IMG/VR virus record: IMGVR_UViG_3300025652_000188
Location: 1 to 38,879 of that record
Length of the DNA: 38,879 bases
Direction: 5' to 3' (one strand)
DNA from: a virus
In this document: positions 31,400 to 38,879 of the stretch, one piece after another
How the letters are laid out: each line of letters starts with the position of its first letter
How positions within the stretch are numbered: position 1 is the stretch's first letter
Notes under the pieces: model-generated
The model's database searches: none
Seen by the model: only the letters and a program-made list of their open reading frames with translations
Told to the model about the DNA's origin: nothing
Position numbers and translations under genes: made by a program

Positions 31400-33190
31400 A
31401 TGGATGAACTACTACAAAAATTAAAAGATGGAAACTTAACAATAGCTGAAGCTTTTGAGTTAGGTCGTCCTGATGTGAAGTTATATCAAAACACTGGTAA
31501 ACCTACTGCATTCCTAGAGAAATTGCAAGATGCAGGATTTAACTTATCTGATAATTGGGATACTATCGGAGATAGGGAGAAGCATGATACCCTTAACAAG
31601 ATATCTAGTAGCTCAGACTATTTAACACTAGCTAAAGTAGAATCTAGTCTTACTAAGATGGCAGCAGGCGAAGATTTCGATTATCCTTACACTAATAGGT
31701 TTGAAGCAAAAAAGGGAACTATCCGAGTTGCAAAAGTAAAAGGTGATCCTACCAAGCTAAGATTTGAAAAAGCTACTCAGCCAAGAGGAGATGAAGCAGC
31801 TAAAAAGATTACTCTTCCATCTATAGAGGATTTGAACAAGGCGATACATGCTACAACCTTAAAGTTAAAAGGCAACAAAGAAGCGGTAGCATTCTTTCAG
31901 TTAAAGCATCTGTTAGGAATACGAAATAGAGATTTAGTTAATCTTACAGTCGGTGAAGCAATTGAAGATTCACCATATGGAACACTTGACCCCGGATCAA
32001 ACACTCTTTATGGCATAAGTAACAAAGGTCAGAGAACAAACTACCAGTTACCATCTTTAGCTCAAGACATACTTGCTGATCTTGGGACAGATGCTAAAGG
32101 AAGAATGGGAGACAGTAAATCTATAAAATTGTTTAAGCAAAGTGAAGCTAGTTTAAGAACACTTATAAATAACACTATGAATGAAACCATGTCCGAGATG
32201 GGCTTGGAAATTACAGACCAAAAGACAAATAAAAAAATACCATTTACAATATCTGACTTGAGAAAGAATGTATTTGATGCAATAAATGAGTCAGAGGGTG
32301 CAGGGGTAGCAAACGTAGTCTTGGGACATTCTACAAAAGGTGATGTAGGATTAACTCACTATAAGGTTGACAGACAATCACGAAGAAAAATGAGTGTGGT
32401 TCAAAGAGCTTCTGAAGAATTTGGTAACATGTATCTTCAGGATATCAATCAAGTAAGTCCAAAAAATTTATACAAAACTTATGGATTTAACGAAGACTTC
32501 TTTAAGGAAAGCTCAGTAATTCCTTTCTCTGCTCCTACTGATATACTATCACAAACAGCTAGAGATACAACTTTACAAGTTGAAGGAACAGCAGCAGACG
32601 TAAATAAAACTGCGGGTATACTCAGCAAGAAGGTCGAAGGTAAAGTAAGTAATCTTACAAAACAGGTAGCAAAACTACAAGCTTTAAATGAACAAATGAG
32701 TGAACTTACTGGTTCAGATGCTCCTACAAAAGAACCCAAAAAGAAAATTCCAAAAAAAGGATCACCTATTAGTTTATCTGATGTTTTTGATTCAGAGACA
32801 TGGGACAAACTAAAAGGGGGTTTAAAAGGACTTGCAATTGGTGCGTTAGGTGTAGAGACAGTTAGACAGCTTGTTACTAATCCTTCTCAAGCTGCTCAAG
32901 ACATCGGAACAGAACTTTTACTTGAAAGAGGATTAGGAATGGGTCCGGGAGCTGCAGTAGGATTTGCAATGCAATCAAGTCCAGCAGGTGCAGGCTCTGA
33001 GCTTGAAGCTACTGATCCGACAGCAGAATACAGAACTATATCTGACGATCAATACGCAAACATGACATCTATGGGCTTAGAGACATCTGAGCAAGACATG
33101 GCTACAACGAATCCAATGAATTACGCAATGGATCAACAAATGAGTGATCTTCTACGTAAGGATATCCCTGATGAACAGGGTATTATGTAA
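31400..33190 (+). CDS. 596-aa protein with tyrosine-recombinase-like domain
   Basis: Residues about 140-335 follow the catalytic order of a tyrosine recombinase/integrase: Arg175 in LLGIRNRDLVNL, Lys209 in the beta-hairpin SNKGQRTNY, Ser285 and Arg288 in ISDLRK (normally HxxR), His310 in VVLGHSTKG, and Tyr321 in LTHYKV. The first 140 residues are a possible arm or core-binding region. After 340 comes a long extension with a coiled coil (KVEGKVSNLTKQVAKLQALNEQ), a Lys/Pro linker and a Gly/Ala-rich part, more like a virion protein. It sits between large terminase and portal. It could be an integrase carried in the head operon or a recombinase fold reused as a structural or packaging protein. 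No attachment site was seen. Confidence 0.7.
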   Translation: MDELLQKLKDGNLTIAEAFELGRPDVKLYQNTGKPTAFLEKLQDAGFNLSDNWDTIGDREKHDTLNKISSSSDYLTLAKVESSLTKMAAGEDFDYPYTNRFEAKKGTIRVAKVKGDPTKLRFEKATQPRGDEAAKKITLPSIEDLNKAIHATTLKLKGNKEAVAFFQLKHLLGIRNRDLVNLTVGEAIEDSPYGTLDPGSNTLYGISNKGQRTNYQLPSLAQDILADLGTDAKGRMGDSKSIKLFKQSEASLRTLINNTMNETMSEMGLEITDQKTNKKIPFTISDLRKNVFDAINESEGAGVANVVLGHSTKGDVGLTHYKVDRQSRRKMSVVQRASEEFGNMYLQDINQVSPKNLYKTYGFNEDFFKESSVIPFSAPTDILSQTARDTTLQVEGTAADVNKTAGILSKKVEGKVSNLTKQVAKLQALNEQMSELTGSDAPTKEPKKKIPKKGSPISLSDVFDSETWDKLKGGLKGLAIGALGVETVRQLVTNPSQAAQDIGTELLLERGLGMGPGAAVGFAMQSSPAGAGSELEATDPTAEYRTISDDQYANMTSMGLETSEQDMATTNPMNYAMDQQMSDLLRKDIPDEQGIM

Positions 33191-33210
33191 CTGGTATATA
33201 GGAGACAACA

Positions 33211-33435
33211 ATGCCAAACAACAACTACAACTATGGTGCTGCATACATAATGAACAGCGACAAAACTTCAGTCGATGATCAAATGGGTGCAGATCAATTA
33301 ACTCGTGAAGGTGCAGACTTTGACACAAAGATGGGAAACTACGATTTACAATCTGACATGCCAAAGAAGCAGTCAAAGCCGACTGTTGAAAGTGGATTCT
33401 TTACTATGGCAGACGACAAAAACTACTTTGGCTAG
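33211..33435 (+). CDS. 74-aa hypothetical protein
   Basis: Small Asn/Asp-rich protein (MPNNNYNYGAAYIMN ... GFFTMADDKNYFG) of unknown function between the recombinase-like protein and the portal. It has a good ribosome-binding site (TAGGAGACAAC) and a consistent late-gene context. It may be a minor head component. Confidence 0.65.
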   Translation: MPNNNYNYGAAYIMNSDKTSVDDQMGADQLTREGADFDTKMGNYDLQSDMPKKQSKPTVESGFFTMADDKNYFG

Positions 33436-33444
33436 GACTTATTT

Positions 33445-35583
33445 ATGGCTGACAACTTTTTAAATTCAGACGAAGAATCTGATTCTCCTTTACCAATGTC
33501 CAATGCGGCAGAAATTATGCCGGGACTTGCAGGATATGTAAAGAGTAGATTTGAAGATTCTGAAAACGGAAGACGTTCACACGAACATAGATGGCTACAA
33601 GCTTATAAAAACTTTCGTGGCATCTACGATTCAACTACACAATACCGTGATTCTGAACGATCAAAAGTATTTGTCAGAATAACCAAAACCAAAGTTCTTG
33701 CAGCATATGGACAAATTGTTGACATATTATTTGCCAACAAGAAGTTTCCTATTGTTGTAGAAGATACACCCGTACCAGAAGGTATAGCAAAGTTTGCTCA
33801 TTTGGAAACTCCTGCTGATCAGGTAGCACCACCACCTCCGCCACAAGATATGTATGGCTACGAGGGGGATGGTAGAGAACTACCTCCGGGAGCAACTCAA
33901 GCAACACCTATGGATTTCTTAGGTGGTATGGCTGACAAATTTCCGAATGCACCACTTGTCGAAGGTCCTGCTAAAGTAGGAGAACCTCAGATAAGCCCAT
34001 CTGGTGAAGCTGCACGTAAAATGGAACAGATGATCCACGATCAACTGCTCGATACAAATGCAGTCAATGTATTCCGACATGCTATATTTGAAGCATCTCT
34101 ACTCGGTACAGGAATTGTTAAAGGTCCTTTCAACTTTAACAAGAAAGTACACAAGTGGCAAAGAGATGAAGAAGGCAACAGGGAGTACATGCCCTACGAA
34201 AAGGCAGTGCCTAAAATAGAGTCTGTATCCGTGTGGGATTTTCATCCCGATCCAGCAGCTACAAGTATAGATGACTGTGAATACGTTATACAAAGACATC
34301 GCATGAATAGGCAACAACTTCGTGCTTTATCACAGCGACCTCATTTCGATATGGAAGCCGTAGAAGAGTGTCTTGCAAAAGGTCCTAACTACGAAGATAA
34401 GTACTACGAAGATACTATTCGTGAAGATGAGACTGAGCCATACTATCAGGAAAATAGATTTGAAGTTCTAGAGTATTGGGGTGTAATTGATGCTAAGTTT
34501 GCTGATGAAGCAGGACTAGAGCTACCTCAAGGAATATCAGAGCTAGATCAAATACCTGTAAACGTATGGGTTTGTGGCACAATGATACTTAGATGTGTTC
34601 TTAATCCATTTACACCGTCAAGAATACCTTATCAAGTATTTCCATACGAAGTCAATCCCTATCAAATGTGGGGTGTTGGTGTAGCAGAAAATATGGAAGA
34701 TGCACAGATGCTTATGAATGGTCACGTAAGAATGGCTATTGATAACTTAGCATTGGCAGGTAATCTTGTATTTGACGTAGATGAAGCAAGTTTAGTTCCC
34801 GGACAAAACATGGATATATTTCCCGGAAAGATATTCCGCAGACAATCTGGGGTTACTGGAACTGCAATCAATGGTCTTAAGTTTCCAAACACTGCAGGCG
34901 AAAACATACAGATGTATCAAATATCTCGCCAGTTAGCAGATGAAGAAACAGGCATACCATCAATTATGCACGGACAGACAGGTGTAACAGGGACAGGACG
35001 TACTGCTTCAGGTTTATCTATGTTGATGGGTTCTGCAGGTTTGTCTATGAAGACAGTCATAAAGAATATCGACGATTATCTACTGAAACCAATGGGTGAA
35101 GCTTATTTTCAATGGAACATGCAGTTTAACGACGATGCAGATGACATTGAGGGGGATCTTGAGATCAAACCTCGTGGGGTAGCTGCAGTGATGCAAAAAG
35201 AGGTACGAAGTCAAAGATTAACTGCCTTGTTGCAAACTGTGATGAACCCAACATTAGCACCATTTGTAAAAATACCGAATTTAATGAGAGAGTTGGCTAT
35301 ATCACAAGACATCGATCCAGATAGTTTAGTCAACGACGTAAACGAAGCACAGATTTACGCAGAAATATTGAAAGGAATGCAACAGAATGCTCAACAAGGA
35401 ACAGGCGGTGAAGGTAGCCCCACTGGTCAACAATCCCCAGATATGGGCGGGGCTGGAGGAGTACCTCCTCAACCTCAAGGATCTAACGGTCAAGGGGCTG
35501 GCGATGGCACAATCGGAGTCGGAGCTACGCCAGCTGCAGGGGAAGCTGGTTTTACTGGAAACGCTCCTCAGTTTGAAGAGTAA
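33445..35583 (+). CDS. portal protein
   Basis: A 712-aa head-tail connector that forms the ring through which DNA enters and leaves. The call rests on position after the large terminase, length, and the portal-like segment near residues 495-550: ADEETGIPSIMHGQTG, GTGRTASGLSMLMG and an ensuing helix with IKNIDDYLLKPMGEAYFQW. An insertion rich in Pro and Gly lies around residues 125-160. The last 70 residues are low in complexity (Gly, Gln, Pro), and the DNA there also encodes another protein in a different frame (35387-35617). Starts at ATG after a 9-base gap. Confidence 0.88.
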   Translation: MADNFLNSDEESDSPLPMSNAAEIMPGLAGYVKSRFEDSENGRRSHEHRWLQAYKNFRGIYDSTTQYRDSERSKVFVRITKTKVLAAYGQIVDILFANKKFPIVVEDTPVPEGIAKFAHLETPADQVAPPPPPQDMYGYEGDGRELPPGATQATPMDFLGGMADKFPNAPLVEGPAKVGEPQISPSGEAARKMEQMIHDQLLDTNAVNVFRHAIFEASLLGTGIVKGPFNFNKKVHKWQRDEEGNREYMPYEKAVPKIESVSVWDFHPDPAATSIDDCEYVIQRHRMNRQQLRALSQRPHFDMEAVEECLAKGPNYEDKYYEDTIREDETEPYYQENRFEVLEYWGVIDAKFADEAGLELPQGISELDQIPVNVWVCGTMILRCVLNPFTPSRIPYQVFPYEVNPYQMWGVGVAENMEDAQMLMNGHVRMAIDNLALAGNLVFDVDEASLVPGQNMDIFPGKIFRRQSGVTGTAINGLKFPNTAGENIQMYQISRQLADEETGIPSIMHGQTGVTGTGRTASGLSMLMGSAGLSMKTVIKNIDDYLLKPMGEAYFQWNMQFNDDADDIEGDLEIKPRGVAAVMQKEVRSQRLTALLQTVMNPTLAPFVKIPNLMRELAISQDIDPDSLVNDVNEAQIYAEILKGMQQNAQQGTGGEGSPTGQQSPDMGGAGGVPPQPQGSNGQGAGDGTIGVGATPAAGEAGFTGNAPQFEE

Positions 35584-35617
35584 TGTAGAGAAAGTCAAAA
35601 GCAATAATGGCATTTAG
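35387..35617 (+). CDS. 76-aa protein overlapping the portal gene out of frame
   Basis: Reads in another frame across the last 197 bases of the portal gene. It has an AAGGA ribosome-binding site nine bases before the ATG, and its composition is natural and helical: NNPQIWAGLEEYLLNLKDL, then SELRQLQGKLVLLETLLSL. That pattern (Trp, then a helix, then RxxQGxxxxLxxLLxL) resembles small proteins found just after the portal in marine podoviruses, from memory. The portal's C-terminus over this stretch is low in complexity, as expected when two frames share DNA. Its stop lies 11 bases inside the next gene. Confidence 0.65.
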   Translation: MLNKEQAVKVAPLVNNPQIWAGLEEYLLNLKDLTVKGLAMAQSESELRQLQGKLVLLETLLSLKSNVEKVKSNNGI

Positions 35618-37814
35618 TACTGGAAACCAACAATTTGATTTTTTACTAAGTCGAGCTAGAAATAGAAGACGATCTAAGCAAGCTTTGGAAGAAAACAATA
35701 TTGATGTCGAAACATCTTTAGAAAAAAGAAAAGAAGAATCTGAGTCTAGTGATGTTACATCTATTGGTACTCAAGTAGCAGATATGAGTGGTTTGGGAGC
35801 TTCAGGTATATCAGCGACTGATGTTTCAGTTTCCGCTGGATCTCAATCCATAGCTGATGCACAAGAGATGATGGATATTGCAGGAGTTGGCAGGGGTCAA
35901 ACAGTAGGGCAGGTGGCATTTGAAACAGAGATGGACAGAGCCAAAGCTGATTTTGCACAGTCTAATCCAGTTGGTGCGGCGATTGCAGGAATTTCTACTG
36001 ATGCAGTAGTTCAAGGGGCAATACAAACAGCACCTTTAGGTTTGGCTATGGCTGGAAAAATGGAAGCAGCAAGAGCTGCGGCTAACGTTGCAAATGTAAT
36101 TGGTGGTCCTGCATTTGGAATGATATCAGGAGTCATAGGACCTTCAATGCAAGATCCCTACGGACAAAACGTTGCAATGGGAAGTGGATTGCTTGGACAA
36201 GTGTCTCAGTCCTTAATGTCAACGCATTATAGCGTTGCAGACAAAGTAGCACAAGGAGTTCCGGGATATGCACAGGGATATTATGGTTATGATTTAGTTA
36301 GCACGTACCCCGGAATATTTGGTCCTACATTTTCTACAACGGCTATGGGGTATCAAATGGGTATGCCATTGGCAAATGCACCTTACTCACTTCAAAAAAA
36401 TGTATTTAAAAACCCAGTTCCTTCCTATACTGGTGACCCCGATGCAATGACAGATTTTGGTAGATTTGGTCTTGACCCAAGTCAAGCAACTTATGGAAGT
36501 ATAAGTGATTTTGGAACTGCAATGAGTGCAGCTCAGAATACAGGTTACTACGGTACATATGGTCAAGCTGTAATAGATGCTAAAGCAGGCAATAAAAAAG
36601 CACAATCTTTTCTGACAGAGATTGATGATACTAAGGGTATTGAAACAACAGGCGATTTAGGCGGTGTAGGGGATTTAGGAAGTGGCTATGGTATAGGAAC
36701 ATCTACAGGAACAGGCTCACAGACTATAGGTGGACAAGACGTAGATCCATCGCAGGGCGGTACAACTAGTGGAGGTGCAGTAGGATCAACTGGAGGTCTA
36801 GGAGGAGCTACAGGTGTAGGTGGAGGATATGGTAGCCCTAATGATGGAGATGGGGGAGACTCAGGTCCGGGAGGTGCAGGAGACTCTAGTGAACATGGTG
36901 GAACGAGATATGGCGGAAGAATTGGAATGGCAGCAGGAGATGTTGCTCAAAATCCATCAACTGAAATGGGATTCATCGGAGGACCACCAGATCAGTTTAC
37001 TGAACAACAAACCATAGCTGACGACATACCCAAAGAAGTACCTGAAGGAACATTTGTAATCAACGCACCTGCTGTAGAGTTTGCAGGTAAAGAAGATATA
37101 AAACAAATGTTGATCGAAGCTTATGAGATAATTGCTCAAGCAGATACAAATGCAGGAACAGACAGAACTGCTCAAGCAGCTAAAGTACCTAGCAAAGAAC
37201 AAGTTGAAATAATGATATCACGTGGAGAAGTTGTTGTGCCACCTGAGATAGCTAAAGTTATTGGTTACGATAGATTAGAAAAAATAAATAATCGTGGCAA
37301 AAAAGAAGTAGCTCGCAGACAAGAAGAATCCGAACAACAAGAAAAACCACAAGCTAGACAAGCTGCAGAAGGTGGTTTCATAGACACAGACGACAAAATA
37401 GCTTCCGCTGATTATTCAGAAGGTGGAATTGATGCTCTCCGAGCTACCTTGTTACGTGCAACAGGTCACTTAGAAAATGTAGAACAGGGACTAGGAGAAG
37501 GATTTAAGTATGGTAAAAAAAGTAAAGAAGGAGACACTTTACGTCACATACTTACAAGTGGATATATAAGTGAAGATGGGTTTTTAAATAACTTTATGTC
37601 AGATCTCTTCGATAGCAGAGAGAAAAGTAAAAATATGTCAGAAGAAGACAAAATTGATTTGAACAACAATAAATTCGGAAGGCTTTTACGGCAAAAATAT
37701 CCAGACAGATTAGAGTTTACAAAACAAGCTAGAAATGTAGTGGATAAACTAATTAAAGGTGAGACAATTGAAATAGACGGAATTTCACCAATGATGAGTG
37801 TAAGAGCAGAGTAG
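35607..37814 (+). CDS. 735-aa Gly-rich candidate virion protein
   Basis: Residues 1-60 are basic then acidic, and residues about 60-330 are Ala/Gly/Ser/Met-rich with hydrophobic stretches (AGISTDAVVQGAIQTAPLGL). Residues about 350-440 are a Gly-rich linker. It includes TRYGGRIGMAAGD, related to the MYGG and MKYGGK motifs. Then EGTFVINAPAVEFAGKEDI and EVVVPPEIAKVIGYDRL form a compact unit near 480-570. The C-terminal 130 residues (DTLRHILTSGYIS ... DLNNNKFGRLL) have an RH ... D-x-N-N-x-x-G-R pattern reminiscent of small alpha-helical domains seen in secreted bacterial proteins. Role unknown; minor head or ejection protein by context. Confidence 0.7.
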   Translation: MAFSTGNQQFDFLLSRARNRRRSKQALEENNIDVETSLEKRKEESESSDVTSIGTQVADMSGLGASGISATDVSVSAGSQSIADAQEMMDIAGVGRGQTVGQVAFETEMDRAKADFAQSNPVGAAIAGISTDAVVQGAIQTAPLGLAMAGKMEAARAAANVANVIGGPAFGMISGVIGPSMQDPYGQNVAMGSGLLGQVSQSLMSTHYSVADKVAQGVPGYAQGYYGYDLVSTYPGIFGPTFSTTAMGYQMGMPLANAPYSLQKNVFKNPVPSYTGDPDAMTDFGRFGLDPSQATYGSISDFGTAMSAAQNTGYYGTYGQAVIDAKAGNKKAQSFLTEIDDTKGIETTGDLGGVGDLGSGYGIGTSTGTGSQTIGGQDVDPSQGGTTSGGAVGSTGGLGGATGVGGGYGSPNDGDGGDSGPGGAGDSSEHGGTRYGGRIGMAAGDVAQNPSTEMGFIGGPPDQFTEQQTIADDIPKEVPEGTFVINAPAVEFAGKEDIKQMLIEAYEIIAQADTNAGTDRTAQAAKVPSKEQVEIMISRGEVVVPPEIAKVIGYDRLEKINNRGKKEVARRQEESEQQEKPQARQAAEGGFIDTDDKIASADYSEGGIDALRATLLRATGHLENVEQGLGEGFKYGKKSKEGDTLRHILTSGYISEDGFLNNFMSDLFDSREKSKNMSEEDKIDLNNNKFGRLLRQKYPDRLEFTKQARNVVDKLIKGETIEIDGISPMMSVRAE

Positions 37815-37903
37815 AATTCGTCAGCTACCCACATTAGTGGCCCTGACAAACCGAAGCAGCTACCCGCAGCCATGTGGCACTGCATATTATGAGGTAAAAA
37901 ACA

Positions 37904-37966
37904 ATGGCAAAACAAGTAAGAGGTGCGAGAGCATTTAAACCCAATGACTCCTTTGGAGGTGATTAA
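37904..37966 (+). CDS. 20-aa micro-ORF ahead of the scaffold gene
   Basis: ATG at 37904 with GAGG nine bases upstream opens MAKQVRGARAFKPNDSFGGD and stops at 37966, inside the start of the scaffold gene in another frame. The ribosome-binding site is better placed for this ATG than for any scaffold start. It could be a real micro-protein, a leader that couples translation into the scaffold gene, or the true N-terminus if the sequence has a frameshift error here. Tentative. Confidence 0.35.
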   Translation: MAKQVRGARAFKPNDSFGGD

Positions 37967-38789
37967 CAATCCAAATCTTTACAAAAACAAGTACCGAGAG
38001 GAAGTTGATAAGGAAGATGAGGATGATGAAGTAGTAGAAGCAAAACAAGAAGACGTTGGCACTCAACAAGAAGCTACCCAACAAGAAGGTTTTGTGGAAA
38101 CTAAGCAGGAAGAGAGTCCTGAACACGACTATAAGAAACGTTATGATGACTTAAAAAAACATTATGACAACAAACTCCAAGAATGGAAGAATGAGAAAGA
38201 AGCGTTGAAAACAACTGCACAACAGATGGATTTAGACCCTTCAATCAAACTTCCAAAAAGTCCAGACGAACTAGAGGAGTTTAAGAGTAAGTATCCAGAC
38301 GTGTATGCCGTAGTGCAAACCGTAGCGGCAATGCAAGCTCAAGAACAATCTGAAAGTTTAAAGAAGGAACTTGAAACTATAAAAGGTCGTGAGAAGGAGA
38401 TGGAAGTTCAAAGTGCATACAAAGTGTTACTTGCCGCACATCCTGATTTTAATGATATTAGGAATGACGAGAAGTTTCTTTTGTGGCTTGACGAGCAACC
38501 TAAATCGATTTCTGAGGGTATAACTAAAAACAATACTGATAGCAAATGGGCAATCAGAGTTCTTGACCTTTACAAAGCCGATACTGGCTTAAAAACGAAA
38601 TCTACTAAATCTAATGCGTCTGCTGCCGAAGCAGTCAGGACACCAAGTTCTAGAGAAGTCCCGATTGACAAGAATGCAAACAAAAAGATTTGGAAGGTAT
38701 CAGACATCGCTAAACTCAAGCCGTGGGAGTTCGAGAAACTTGAAAAAGAAATCGACCAAGCACGAGCCGAAGGGCGAATAACTCAATAA
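37944..38789 (+). CDS. scaffolding-like protein
   Basis: A 281-aa highly charged helical protein just before the capsid gene. It has an acidic Glu/Asp-rich N-terminus (REEVDKEDEDDEVVEAKQE), coiled coil in the middle (KKRYDDLKKHYDNKLQEWKNEKE, later SLKKELETIKGREKEMEV), and a basic C-terminal end that would contact the shell (EKLEKEIDQARAEGRITQ). This is the usual design of podovirus scaffolding proteins, which guide capsid assembly and then leave. Start is uncertain: ATG 37944 is chosen, a GTG at 37923 is in frame, and both overlap a 20-aa open frame with the better ribosome-binding site. Confidence 0.8.
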   Translation: MTPLEVINNPNLYKNKYREEVDKEDEDDEVVEAKQEDVGTQQEATQQEGFVETKQEESPEHDYKKRYDDLKKHYDNKLQEWKNEKEALKTTAQQMDLDPSIKLPKSPDELEEFKSKYPDVYAVVQTVAAMQAQEQSESLKKELETIKGREKEMEVQSAYKVLLAAHPDFNDIRNDEKFLLWLDEQPKSISEGITKNNTDSKWAIRVLDLYKADTGLKTKSTKSNASAAEAVRTPSSREVPIDKNANKKIWKVSDIAKLKPWEFEKLEKEIDQARAEGRITQ

Positions 38790-38818
38790 CTAACCTCAAA
38801 TAGAGGAAGGATAGAAAA

Positions 38819-38879
38819 ATGGCTTTTAATTCAGCTTCAGGGTACAATAATTTACCGACAGGTAATTTTGCTCCCGAAA
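38819..38879 (+). CDS. major capsid protein, N-terminus only (cut by window end)
   Basis: The first 20 codons of a gene that runs off the window: MAFNSASGYNNLPTGNF. The string SGYxNLPxGNF is typical of the start of marine podovirus major capsid proteins, and position directly after the scaffold fits. AGAGGAAGG at 38802-38810 is the ribosome-binding site. Everything beyond residue 20 is outside the window. Confidence 0.75.
   Translation, partial: MAFNSASGYNNLPTGNFAPE

Noticed and set aside
31400-33190. Temperate lifestyle claimed from the recombinase-like domain
   Set aside because: No repressor, excisionase or attachment site is recognisable in the window and one catalytic residue differs, so lysogeny cannot be concluded.
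1-38879. CRISPR array, insertion sequence or phage-encoded RNA polymerase
   Set aside because: No regularly spaced repeats, no transposase motifs with terminal inverted repeats, and no RNA polymerase-like protein were found in the window. The unseen part of the genome may differ.

Overview
This window is most of the genome of a tailed marine bacteriophage with T7-like (podovirus) organisation. It is AT-rich and densely packed, with many 1-, 4- and 8-base gene overlaps. The best clue to its kind is the family A DNA polymerase at 15969-17501, which carries two CxxCxGxG zinc-binding motifs of the DnaJ central domain type. From memory, that fusion is a hallmark of the HMO-2011 group of phages that infect pelagic Alphaproteobacteria (SAR116, SAR11, Roseobacter RCA). 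The surrounding helicase, primase, T7 endonuclease I, Cas4-like nuclease, B12-dependent ribonucleotide reductase and DUF3310 genes fit that group. No RNA polymerase gene is seen, and the promoters I can see are of host sigma-70 type.

Layout. (1) 33-10104, plus strand: late virion genes, including very large candidate internal or ejection proteins (519, 190, 192, 650 and 1625 aa) and a small Met/Gly-rich protein. (2) 20838-10082, minus strand: one long operon for DNA metabolism. In order of transcription it encodes a ribbon-helix-helix protein, a small protein, a 30-aa membrane peptide, primase, DnaB-type helicase, HNH protein, 3'-5' exonuclease, polymerase, a 283-aa protein, a Cas4/RecB-like nuclease, a 131-aa protein, T7-type endonuclease I, a 112-aa protein, DUF3310, ribonucleotide reductase, a PD-(D/E)XK nuclease-like protein, a 73-aa protein and a 43-aa membrane peptide. 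(3) 20839-21002: divergent promoters with a palindromic candidate operator. (4) 21003-27789, plus strand: early or accessory genes, mostly small and unknown, with a DNA cytosine methyltransferase, a DUF932 protein, a winged-helix-like protein, zinc ribbons, and an internal promoter overlapping a terminator. (5) 27790-28504: the only long non-coding stretch, with a terminator, a run of hairpins, and an ideal TTGACA-N17-TATAAT promoter followed by a structured leader. (6) 28505-38879, plus strand: head module with small and large terminase, a protein carrying a tyrosine-recombinase-like domain, portal, a gene overlapping the portal's end out of frame, a Gly-rich 735-aa protein, a scaffold-like protein, and the first codons of the major capsid protein.

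The right end stops at the capsid gene and the left end starts among late virion genes. The missing part (capsid, tail tube and fibre genes) probably joins the two ends in a circular or permuted genome. The phage would copy its DNA with its own primase, helicase, exonuclease and polymerase, make dNTPs with a cobalamin-dependent reductase, resolve and trim DNA with endonuclease I and the Cas4-like nuclease, and package with TerS and TerL.

Points worth a second look: an over-represented 9-base motif GGTCGCACC, an integrase-like domain inside the head operon, an overlapping gene behind the portal, several hidden membrane micro-genes joined by 4-base overlaps, a promoter that starts inside a terminator, and the structured 28.1-28.5 kb hub. 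All identifications come from reading sequence motifs; no searches were run, and motif counts were made by eye.
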